Source of the DNA: JAWKHR01 sp041394725
GTDB taxonomy: Bacteria; Acidobacteriota; Vicinamibacteria; Vicinamibacterales; SCN-69-37
Direction: 5' to 3'
DNA: 64,000 nucleotides
Assembly: GCA_041394725.1 (NCBI GenBank)
Contig: JAWKHR010000013.1
Location: 81,017 to 145,016, forward strand
Shown: positions 49,123 through 57,513 of the stretch, piece after piece
Numbering within the stretch: the first letter of the stretch is position 1
How the letters are laid out: the number at the start of each line of letters is the position of its first letter
Program-made: the position numbers and the translations under genes
The notes under the pieces: model-generated
The model's input: the letters and a program-made list of their open reading frames with translations, nothing else
Databases searched by the model: none
Told to the model about the DNA's origin: nothing

Positions 49123-51846
49123 ATGCCGCTGCTGACCCTGATCGAACGCACGAGCGTCGCGCTGCTCCGGCTGGCGCCCCGATCGTTCCGCGAGGCCTGG
49201 CGCGACGAGGTCGTGGCCACGGTCCGCGCCTCCTGCCGGGACGCGCGCGCCCGCCGCGGCGTGTGCGGCCTGGCCTTTGCCGGCATGACCGAACTCACGA
49301 GCGTCGGCGCTTCGGCCGCGCGCGCCCGCCTCGGTCGCGGACCCGCGCTGACCGGCGGCCGGCCGGCGCCGCCCGACGACTCGTCACGCACGGGAGCCCG
49401 CCTGATGTCCACGCTCGTCCACGATCTCCGTCTCGCCCTGCGCAGCCTGCGTGCCGCGCCCGTCGTCGCCGGCATCGCGGTGCTGACGCTCGCGCTCGGC
49501 ATCGGCGTCAACGCCGCCGTGTTCAGCATCCTCGACTCGACGGTGTTCCGGCCATTGCCGTACGCCGACGCGGATCGCTACGAGGAAGTCTGGAACTTCG
49601 AGTCCGCCTCGCAGTTCCTGTTCCCGGGCTTCACGCGCGCGCTGTTCCGCGAGTGGGCGACGCAACGCGACCTGTTCGATCGCATCGAGGGCTACGACAT
49701 CACCTCCTTCGTCTACGGCGGCCCGAAGGGTGCCGAGATGCTGACGGGCGCCTTCGTCACTCCGGGCGCCCTCTCCATGCTGGGCGTCCCGCCGCTCGCC
49801 GGCCGCTACTTCGCCGACGGCGATGGCCGCGGCGGCACCGGCCAGCGCCTGGTCGTGAGCGAGGCGTTCTGGCGTGACGCGCTCGATCGGGACCCGGCCG
49901 TCATCGGCAGGACGGTCACGCTCAACGAACGGGGCTACGAGATCGTGGGCGTCGCGCCGGCGGGCCTGCAGTTTCCAACGGCGTCCGCGCGGTTCTGGGT
50001 GCCCTGGGACCCCACCGCGCCCCCGCCGGACGGCGCCCAGCCGCGCTCGATCGTGATGTTCGCCCGCCGCGCGCCGGGCGTGACGCACGAGCAGGCCGAC
50101 GCGCAGGTCACGCAGCGCGGCCCCGCTCTCGCGGAGGCCGCCGGCGCCCCGGCCGGCCGCTCGGCGAAGCTCGGCCTGAGCTTCAGGACCGTGGACCAGA
50201 AGATGGAGCGGTCGCTCTATGTGCTGGGCGGCGCGGTCGCCTTCCTGCTGCTCATCATCTGCGCCAACCTCGCGAACCTGTCGCTCTCCCGCACGTTGAC
50301 GCGCGCGCGCGATTTCGCGATCCGCGCGTCGCTCGGCGCGTCGCGACGCACGCTCGTCCGCGAGACGCTGGTCGAGCACGTGATCATCGGCGTCACCGGC
50401 GCCGCGCTCGGTGTGGCGGTGGCCTGGCTGGCGCTCGACCTGACGCTGGCGATGATGCCGTCGGGCGCCCTCGTCCGCAGCATGAACCCGATCGACCTGG
50501 ACGGCCGCGCGCTCGCGTTCACGGCCGGCCTCGGGATCCTGGCGGCTCTGCTCTTCGGCCTGCCGCCCGCGTGGCTGGCCTCGCGCAGCGGCGTGGCGGC
50601 GGCATTGAAGGACGAGTCACGCGCCACCACCGGGTCGCCGGCGACGCGCCGGCTTCGGGGTGTCCTCGTCGTCGTGGAGGTCGCCCTCGCGATCGTCCTG
50701 CTCGTCGGCGCCGCGTTGATGGCGCGCAGCTTCGTGAAGCTGAACCAGGTGGACCGCGGCTTCGACACCTCGGGGCTCGTCGTCCTGCGGGTCGGGTTGC
50801 CGGCCAACGGCTATCTCGATCCGCGCTCGCGCGACGACCTCACCACGGCGCTGATCGATCGCGTCCGCCTGCTGCCGGGCGTTCGGGCGGCGACGGCGGG
50901 TGGCGTGCCGCCGGACTCGAGCCTGATCAGCTTCGGCAAGCTCGAATTCGCGGCGCGGCCGGGCACGCTGACGGACGTGCAGATCCTGCCCATCTACCAC
51001 GCCTGGCCCGGCTACTTCGATGCCGTCGGCATCCCGATCCGCGAGGGTCGCGGCTTCGAACCGGGCGAGCCCGCCGAGTCGGTCATCGTCAGCGAGAGCT
51101 TCGCGCGGGCCTACTTCCCGGAGCAGAACGCGGTCGGGTCCCGGTTCCGGTTCGAGGACGACGAGTGGCGCACGATCGTGGGCGTGGCCGGCGAGGTCCG
51201 CCAGATGGATCTCGACGACGCGCACGGCAGCTTCGAGTTCTACTCCCCGCTGCAGAGCCCGCCCGGCGCGGCGGCAGCGAAGGCGCCGGCCAGGGCCGAG
51301 GCGATCGTGGAGTACCGGACGATCATCGCGCGCGCCGACGATCCGTCGGCCGCGATGCTCCGCCTGCGCGACGTGGTGCACGAGGTGGACCCGCGCGTGG
51401 TCGTCTGGCGCGTCGAGTCCGTGGATCGGCTCTTCGCCGATGCGCTGGCCAGGCCGCGCCTGGTTCTGCTGCTCATGAGCGTCTTCGCCTCGCTCGGGCT
51501 GGTGCTGGCGGCGGCCGGCCTCTACGGGGTCCTGTCCTACCTGGTCGCGCAGCGCCGGCGCGAAATCGGCATCCGGCTCGCCCTCGGCGCCGCGCCGCGA
51601 CAGGTCGGGAGGATGGTGCTCGGCAGCGGCGTGCGCCTCACGGGCGCCGGCCTCGTCATCGGGGTGCTCGCCGCGCTGGGCCTGGTGCGGGTGATGCGGA
51701 CGCTGCTCTACGACGTCGAGTCCTCCGACCCCGTCTCGCTGCTGCTGGTCGTCGTCGTGCTGGTCGCAACCGCGTTCGCCGCGTCGTGGGGGCCGGCGCG
51801 CCGCGCGATGCGCACGGATCCGCTCTCGCTGCTCCGGGAACAGTAG
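49123..51846 (+). CDS. ADOP-type ABC transporter permease 1 (MacB/FtsX-like, duplicated)
   Basis: A 907-residue protein. Residues 1-85 form a permease prefix region (hydrophilic helix, LLRLAPRSFREAWRDEV). Then comes a MacB-like periplasmic core after the first membrane segment (about 112-135, VVAGIAVLTLALGIGVNAAVF), FtsX helices near 365-490, a second core at about 530-760, and FtsX helices at about 780-907 (RREIGIRLALGAAPRQV). It has no ATPase domain, and none of the window's genes encodes one; these orphan permeases are thought to borrow an ATPase or act without one. The export substrate is unknown. Confidence 0.9.
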   Translation: MPLLTLIERTSVALLRLAPRSFREAWRDEVVATVRASCRDARARRGVCGLAFAGMTELTSVGASAARARLGRGPALTGGRPAPPDDSSRTGARLMSTLVHDLRLALRSLRAAPVVAGIAVLTLALGIGVNAAVFSILDSTVFRPLPYADADRYEEVWNFESASQFLFPGFTRALFREWATQRDLFDRIEGYDITSFVYGGPKGAEMLTGAFVTPGALSMLGVPPLAGRYFADGDGRGGTGQRLVVSEAFWRDALDRDPAVIGRTVTLNERGYEIVGVAPAGLQFPTASARFWVPWDPTAPPPDGAQPRSIVMFARRAPGVTHEQADAQVTQRGPALAEAAGAPAGRSAKLGLSFRTVDQKMERSLYVLGGAVAFLLLIICANLANLSLSRTLTRARDFAIRASLGASRRTLVRETLVEHVIIGVTGAALGVAVAWLALDLTLAMMPSGALVRSMNPIDLDGRALAFTAGLGILAALLFGLPPAWLASRSGVAAALKDESRATTGSPATRRLRGVLVVVEVALAIVLLVGAALMARSFVKLNQVDRGFDTSGLVVLRVGLPANGYLDPRSRDDLTTALIDRVRLLPGVRAATAGGVPPDSSLISFGKLEFAARPGTLTDVQILPIYHAWPGYFDAVGIPIREGRGFEPGEPAESVIVSESFARAYFPEQNAVGSRFRFEDDEWRTIVGVAGEVRQMDLDDAHGSFEFYSPLQSPPGAAAAKAPARAEAIVEYRTIIARADDPSAAMLRLRDVVHEVDPRVVVWRVESVDRLFADALARPRLVLLLMSVFASLGLVLAAAGLYGVLSYLVAQRRREIGIRLALGAAPRQVGRMVLGSGVRLTGAGLVIGVLAALGLVRVMRTLLYDVESSDPVSLLLVVVVLVATAFAASWGPARRAMRTDPLSLLREQ

Positions 51847-51870
51847 CGACTGGCGACTGGAGATTGACGA

Positions 51871-54603
51871 GTGGCGATTGACCGCGGGTCATGGGTCGTT
51901 CGGGTCGTCGCGGCCATGGCACCGGAACCGCTGCGTTCTCGCGTCCGGGCAGAGTCGGTCGGCACGCTGACCGATGTCTGGGACGCGACGCGCGCTCGGC
52001 GCGGCGTCGTGGTCGCGGCGGGCACCGTGGGGATCGAATTCCTCAACCTCGTCCTGATCCTGGCCGCCGCGCGCCTGGGCCGGCGGCCGCCCGTGACCGA
52101 TGGGCGACTGCCGCGGTCCTCGCGGCGCCGGAGGGACCACTTCATGTCACGACTGCTTCACGACGCGCGTCTCGCGCTCCGCCGACTCCTGGCCTCACCG
52201 GGCTATACCGCGCTCGTCGTCGGCACCCTCGCGCTGGGGATCGGGGTGAACACGGCCGTCTTCAGCGTGCTGGACTCGATCCTGCTGCGGCCCGTGCCCT
52301 ACGTCGACGCCGATCGGATCGGCGTGCTCTGGGCCCGCTACAGCCAGGGGCAGGACGCGTTCTTCTCGGCGCGGGGCGGGTTCGACACCGCGCTCGTGAA
52401 CGAATGGCGCCGGCAGACCGACCTGTTCGATCGTGTCGAGGCCTACGAGCCGCGTTCGTTCGTCTTCGAGGACGAACACGGCGCGGAGATGATCTCCGGA
52501 TCGGTCGTGACGCCGGGCCTCATGGCGCTGCTGGGCGTGCCGCCCGCGCAGGGGCGGTGGTTCACGGAGGCCGACGGCGCCGGGGCGGGCGGCCGCGTGG
52601 CAATCGTCAGCGATCGCTTCTGGCGCGAACGGCTCGGTGGCGTGACGGACGCGGCCGGCGTGTCGATCGTCCTCGATGGCAGGCGCTACGCCGTCGTGGG
52701 CGTGATGCCGGCGGATTTCCGCTATCCGGACGAAGCCCAGCAGGTGTGGCTGCCGGCGGACCCGACCGACACCGCCGCGGCCAACGACGGCAGCCGCGTG
52801 TCGTTCGTGCCGACCGTTCGCCTGACCCGTGGCCTGGCGTGGGACGACGTCGCCGAACGGGTGATCGCGCGCGGGCCGGAACTCAACCGCGTGGCCGGCG
52901 CCACGACCGGCAACCGCGCCGGCGCGGAACTCCACCGGGTCGGCCGCGTGTTCGACGAGCGGACCGAGCGGTCACTCGTCGTCCTCGCCGGCGCCGTGGT
53001 GTTCCTGCTGCTGCTCGTCTGCGCGAACGTCGCGAACGTCACGCTCGCCCGGACGATCGGCCGCGCGAGGGACGCCGGCGTCCGCGCGGCCCTCGGCGCC
53101 TCGCGGCTCGACCTCGTTCGCGAGACCGCGGTCGAGTACGTGCTCCTCGGCCTCGTCTCGGCCGCGGCCGGTATCCTCGTCACGGTCGTGGCGCTGGGGG
53201 CCCTGGTGGCCGTGCTGCCCGAGGAGATGACGCGGACCAGCCTGAACGCGATCGACCTTGACGGCCGCGCGCTCGCGGCGCTCGCCGTCACGGCGGCCCT
53301 GACCGTCGTCGCGTTCGGGCTGCCCCCGGCCCTCGTGTCGTCGCGCGCGTCGATCGCGCTCGCGCTCGGCGCGCAGGGGCGGTCGGTGGCCGGGTCACGG
53401 GGCGCGCGCCGCCTGCGTGCGACGCTGATCGTCGCGGAGGTCGTGCTCTCGATCGTCCTGCTCGTGGGCGCCGCACTGATGATGCGCAGCGTGCTGAAGC
53501 TCCAGGCCATCGACACGGGCGTCGATCCGAGGGGGCTCATCACGCTGCAGCTGGCTCTCCCGGCGCCCGCCTACGCCGATGCCACGCTGCGCGACGGGTT
53601 CACCCGCGACCTGGTCGACCGGCTGCGGAGGCAGCCCGACGTGGGCGGCGCGAGTGCCGGGAGCCTGCCGCCGGACGCGTCAGAGTTCGCCTACGGCGGG
53701 ATCGAATTCGCCGATCGTCCCGGCGAGCGCACGCCGCAGGCGTTCGTCGCGACCTACGACGCCTGGCCGGGCTTCTTCGAGACCACGGGCATCCGGCTCC
53801 TGGAAGGCCGGGGCTTCCGCGCCGAGGAACCCGACCGCGTGGCCATCGTCAGCGAGGGCTTCGCCGCGAAGCACTGGCCCGGCCGATCCGCCGTCGGCGC
53901 GCGGTTCCGCTTCGGCGACCAGCCGTGGCGCACCGTCGTCGGCGTGGCCGCGGAGGTACGCCGCATCTCCGAGGACGCCGATCCGAACGCCTTCGAGCTG
54001 TACTACCCGCCCGACCAGCTGGACGGCATGCTCCGTCCGGTGCGGCCGCTCTCGACCATCGCCGAGATCCGCACGATCGTCGTCAGGACGTCGAATGCCG
54101 GACGGGTTGCCCCGTTGCTCGGCGGCGTGGTGCACGCGGTGGATCCGCGGGTCGTGGTGTCGCGCGTGAGCCTCGTCGAGCACACGATGCTCGATTCGAT
54201 CGCGCGCTCGCGCGTCGTGCTGCTGATGATGTCGGTCTTCGCGGGATTCGGCCTGGTCATGGCGGCCGCCGGGCTGTACGGCGTGCTGTCGCACCTGGTG
54301 GTGAGCCGGCGGCGGGAGATCGGCATCCGGATCGCGCTCGGCGCGAACCGCGGGCAGATCGGGCGCCTCGTGTTCGGCCGCGGTCTCGCCCTCGCGCTGG
54401 CCGGCGTCGCCATTGGCGTGCCGGTCGCGCTCGCCCTCGTCCGCACGATGCGGACCCTGCTCTACGAAGTCGATGCCGCCGATCCGGTCGCCGTCCTGGC
54501 CGTGGCCGGCCTGCTGCTGGTTGCCGCCGCGGCGGCGTCGTGGTGGCCGGCGCGCCGCGCGATGCAGGTGGATCCGATGACGCTCTTCCGGGACGGAGCG
54601 TAG
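51871..54603 (+). CDS. ADOP-type ABC transporter permease 2
   Basis: A 910-residue protein starting at GTG 51871, 24 bp after the previous stop. It has the same order as its neighbour: prefix region with APEPLRSRVRAESVGTL (residues 10-35), first transmembrane segment and periplasmic core at about 100-340, FtsX at about 365-500, second core, and a final FtsX block (RREIGIRIALGANRGQI). It is clearly a tandem paralogue of the 49123 gene. The intergenic spacer contains a short gattg-like string (GGCGACTGGAGATTG), similar in style to the larger blocks. Confidence 0.9.
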   Translation: MAIDRGSWVVRVVAAMAPEPLRSRVRAESVGTLTDVWDATRARRGVVVAAGTVGIEFLNLVLILAAARLGRRPPVTDGRLPRSSRRRRDHFMSRLLHDARLALRRLLASPGYTALVVGTLALGIGVNTAVFSVLDSILLRPVPYVDADRIGVLWARYSQGQDAFFSARGGFDTALVNEWRRQTDLFDRVEAYEPRSFVFEDEHGAEMISGSVVTPGLMALLGVPPAQGRWFTEADGAGAGGRVAIVSDRFWRERLGGVTDAAGVSIVLDGRRYAVVGVMPADFRYPDEAQQVWLPADPTDTAAANDGSRVSFVPTVRLTRGLAWDDVAERVIARGPELNRVAGATTGNRAGAELHRVGRVFDERTERSLVVLAGAVVFLLLLVCANVANVTLARTIGRARDAGVRAALGASRLDLVRETAVEYVLLGLVSAAAGILVTVVALGALVAVLPEEMTRTSLNAIDLDGRALAALAVTAALTVVAFGLPPALVSSRASIALALGAQGRSVAGSRGARRLRATLIVAEVVLSIVLLVGAALMMRSVLKLQAIDTGVDPRGLITLQLALPAPAYADATLRDGFTRDLVDRLRRQPDVGGASAGSLPPDASEFAYGGIEFADRPGERTPQAFVATYDAWPGFFETTGIRLLEGRGFRAEEPDRVAIVSEGFAAKHWPGRSAVGARFRFGDQPWRTVVGVAAEVRRISEDADPNAFELYYPPDQLDGMLRPVRPLSTIAEIRTIVVRTSNAGRVAPLLGGVVHAVDPRVVVSRVSLVEHTMLDSIARSRVVLLMMSVFAGFGLVMAAAGLYGVLSHLVVSRRREIGIRIALGANRGQIGRLVFGRGLALALAGVAIGVPVALALVRTMRTLLYEVDAADPVAVLAVAGLLLVAAAAASWWPARRAMQVDPMTLFRDGA

Positions 54604-54605
54604 GC

Positions 54606-57260
54606 GTGGACTGGACGTCGCCAGTCGTGTGCGCGCTGGCGCGTGTCGCCCCGGAGCCGCTCCGGTCCCGGCTGAACGGCGAGGGGTGCCTGGTGGTGGC
54701 CCACGCCCGTGCCGCGGCCCGGCGCACGGGCGGCCGACGGGCGGCCGCGACGGCCGGGGTCCTGGAATGTCTCGACGTGCTCGCGGCCGTGGTCCGCTCC
54801 CGGATCCGTCGCGCGCCGTCCGTCACGGCCGGCACGACGCCACGGCCACTGCGGCCGGGCAGGGGGAACTCGCCCATGACTCGCCTCACCGACGACATCC
54901 GACTCGCCTGGCGCCGGCTGCGATCGAAGCCGGCGACCGTCGTCACCGCCATCGGCATGCTCGCGCTGGGTGTCGGGATCACCACCACGATGTTCACCCT
55001 CGTGGACGCGCTGATCCTCACGCCGGTGCCGTTCCGCGACGCCGACCGGCTGGCCGCGGTCGCCATGTTCGACGACCACGGCGGATCGAACGCCGTTCCG
55101 GTCCCGGTGTTCGACGCGTGGCGCGACGCCGGCGTGTTCGAGGCGGTGAACGGCGCGAGCCAGAAGCCGGCCACGATCGACACGCCGTCGGGGCCCGCCA
55201 CCGAGGCCGGCGCGCTCGTGACCCCCGGGCTGTTCGAGATGCTCGGCGTGCAGCCGATTCGCGGACGGACGTTCGCGCCGGGGGAGGGCCGCGCCGGGAC
55301 CGACGATGTCGTGATCGTCTCCGAGGGGTTCTGGCGGGATCGCCTCGCGGCCGACCCCGACATCATCGGGCGGGTGCTCGACCTCGACGGCGAGCGCGTG
55401 CGGGTGGTCGGCGTGATGCCGGGGTCGTTCCGGTTTCCGTACTCGCGGTCGGTGATCTGGCGTCCGATCGACTACGACGCGCCGCCAGCCGCGGTCGCCG
55501 ACCTCAAGCCCGTGGCCTACGCGCGCTTCGCGACCGGCGTGCCCGAGGCGGACGCGCTTCGCCAGGCCACCACAATCGCCCGGGACGTCGATGCGACGAT
55601 GACCACGCGCCGCGCGACGCCGATGGCCCTGGCGCGCGGGTCGTTCGACGTCTACTCGTCGAACGCGGTGCCGGTGCTGGCCGGCGGCGTCGCGATGGTG
55701 TTCCTCGGACTGTGCGCGAACGTGTTCAGCCTGCTGCTCGCGCGCCTGGGCGCGCGGCGGCGGGAACTCGGCGTGTCGAGCGCGCTCGGCGCGTCGCGCG
55801 GGCGCCTCGTGCGGCAGGCCGCGATCGAGCACCTGATGATCGGCGCCGCCGCCGCGGTCGCCGGCCTGGGGATGGGCTGGCTCCTCGTCGCCTGGGCGCG
55901 CGGCTACGTCCCCGCCTGGATGACCGCGCAGAGCCTGAACACGGTCGACCTCGACCTTCGGGCGCTGGCCATCGTCGCCAGCGCGGGCATGATGGCCGCG
56001 CTGCTCGCCGGGTTTCCGCCGGCCTGGCTAGGCACGCGCGTCACGCCCGGCGACGCGCTGCGTGCCGATCTCCGGACGGGCACCGACAGCCGCGCGACGC
56101 GCGCGACGACCCGGATGCTGCTCGCCGGGGAGATCGCGTTCGCGTGCGCGCTGCTCGTCGGCGCGGCGGTACTCGTCGAGTCGTTCGTCAACCTCACCCG
56201 GGCCGACCGCGGGCTCGACACCAGGAACGTCGTCGCGGCGCAGTTGTCCCTGCCGGAACGCGCGTTCCCCGACCGCGCGTCGCGCGTCGCCTTCGCCGAT
56301 GCCGTCGAGCAGGGCGTCGGCGCGCTGCCCGGCGTGACGCAGCTGGCCATCTCCTACGGCCTGCCACCCGACGGCGCCGCCATCCACTTCAGCCCGTTCG
56401 TCTCCGACGTCCCCGGCGCGGAACCGGTCAGGCAGATGCTGAACAGCTACACCGTCGGCGGCGACTTCTTCGACCTGTTCGGCATTCCGCTGCGGCAGGG
56501 ACGGTTCTTCGATGCCGGCGACCCACCGGACTCGGTGGTCGTGGGCGAGCGCCTGGCGCGGCTGCTCTGGCCCGAGGGTGGCGCCGTGGGACACACGTTC
56601 CACTTCGCCGGCGAGACGGCGCAGTACCACGTCGTCGGCGTCGTCGGGGAACTCACCACGCCGACGCTGGATCCGCAGCAGGACCTGCCGGAGTTCTACC
56701 GGCCGCTCACCACGCGTGGCCTGTCGTACATGAACCTGAGCCTGCGCTGCGCCGGGCGGTGCCCCGATCGCGAGGCGCTGATCGCGACGATCCACGCCGC
56801 CAGCCCGCGCGTCGTGATCGGCCAGCTCGGCCCGCTGGACGATGCCTACCTGGATCAGCTCGAGCGGCCGCGGGCCGCGGCGGTGCTCACGGGCGCGTTC
56901 GCGGTCATCGCGCTGTTCGCGTCGGCGGGTGGGCTCTTCAGTGTCCTGAGCTACGCCGTGGGACGACGGCGGCGGGAGTTCGGCATCCGCGCCGCGCTCG
57001 GTGCGCGGCCCGGTGAGATTCGGGGCTTGGTCTTCAGGGACGGCGCGGTGGTGGTCGTCACCGGGCTCGCGGCCGGTGCGATCGCGGCGGCCCTGCTGGC
57101 GCGGGTCCTGAGAGGCCTGGCCTTCGGCGTCACGGCCGCCAGCCCGATCATCTGGATCGTGGTGCCCGGTGCCATCGCCCTGGCCGCCGGCCTGGCCGCG
57201 TGGCGGCCGGCGCGACAGGCCGCCCGCGTCGATCCGGTCACGCTGCTGCGCGACGCCTGA
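54606..57260 (+). CDS. ADOP-type ABC transporter permease 3, divergent
   Basis: A 884-residue protein starting at GTG 54606, only 2 bp after the previous stop. The prefix region includes APEPLRSRLNGEG. It differs more from copies 1 and 2 than they do from each other: the first core loop is shorter, and it reads RRRELGVSSALGASRG at the first FtsX block and RRREFGIRAALGARPG at the second. The duplicated MacB-FtsX organisation and the C-terminal WRPARQAARVDPVTLLRD are typical. It is probably the end of the PadR-ADOP operon. Confidence 0.88.
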   Translation: MDWTSPVVCALARVAPEPLRSRLNGEGCLVVAHARAAARRTGGRRAAATAGVLECLDVLAAVVRSRIRRAPSVTAGTTPRPLRPGRGNSPMTRLTDDIRLAWRRLRSKPATVVTAIGMLALGVGITTTMFTLVDALILTPVPFRDADRLAAVAMFDDHGGSNAVPVPVFDAWRDAGVFEAVNGASQKPATIDTPSGPATEAGALVTPGLFEMLGVQPIRGRTFAPGEGRAGTDDVVIVSEGFWRDRLAADPDIIGRVLDLDGERVRVVGVMPGSFRFPYSRSVIWRPIDYDAPPAAVADLKPVAYARFATGVPEADALRQATTIARDVDATMTTRRATPMALARGSFDVYSSNAVPVLAGGVAMVFLGLCANVFSLLLARLGARRRELGVSSALGASRGRLVRQAAIEHLMIGAAAAVAGLGMGWLLVAWARGYVPAWMTAQSLNTVDLDLRALAIVASAGMMAALLAGFPPAWLGTRVTPGDALRADLRTGTDSRATRATTRMLLAGEIAFACALLVGAAVLVESFVNLTRADRGLDTRNVVAAQLSLPERAFPDRASRVAFADAVEQGVGALPGVTQLAISYGLPPDGAAIHFSPFVSDVPGAEPVRQMLNSYTVGGDFFDLFGIPLRQGRFFDAGDPPDSVVVGERLARLLWPEGGAVGHTFHFAGETAQYHVVGVVGELTTPTLDPQQDLPEFYRPLTTRGLSYMNLSLRCAGRCPDREALIATIHAASPRVVIGQLGPLDDAYLDQLERPRAAAVLTGAFAVIALFASAGGLFSVLSYAVGRRRREFGIRAALGARPGEIRGLVFRDGAVVVVTGLAAGAIAAALLARVLRGLAFGVTAASPIIWIVVPGAIALAAGLAAWRPARQAARVDPVTLLRDA

Positions 57261-57513
57261 CGCGGAGGCGTCGCGCGTCCCCACGGCGTGCAGGAACGTG
57301 CCCGCGCGGGCACATCCGGCCTCGCCTTCGACTCGTGCGTGCCGATTCCTCCGGCATCCCGTCACACGGGGGCGCCCCCTGCGTCCCGGTCACTCAAGCC
57401 CCATTTCCCGGTGCCGATTACCGACGTGCTGGTCGCTCGCGGTCAGCCGGAGGGTTCATGCGGGACGCGACCAGGGCGCGCACGACGGACAGGCACGGGA
57501 GCCGGCACACGGC

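Noticed and set aside
57261..57513. Possible extra gene between ADOP permease 3 and the c-di-GMP gene
   Set aside because: The open frames are Arg/Pro-rich with no start signals; I see nothing but spacer.
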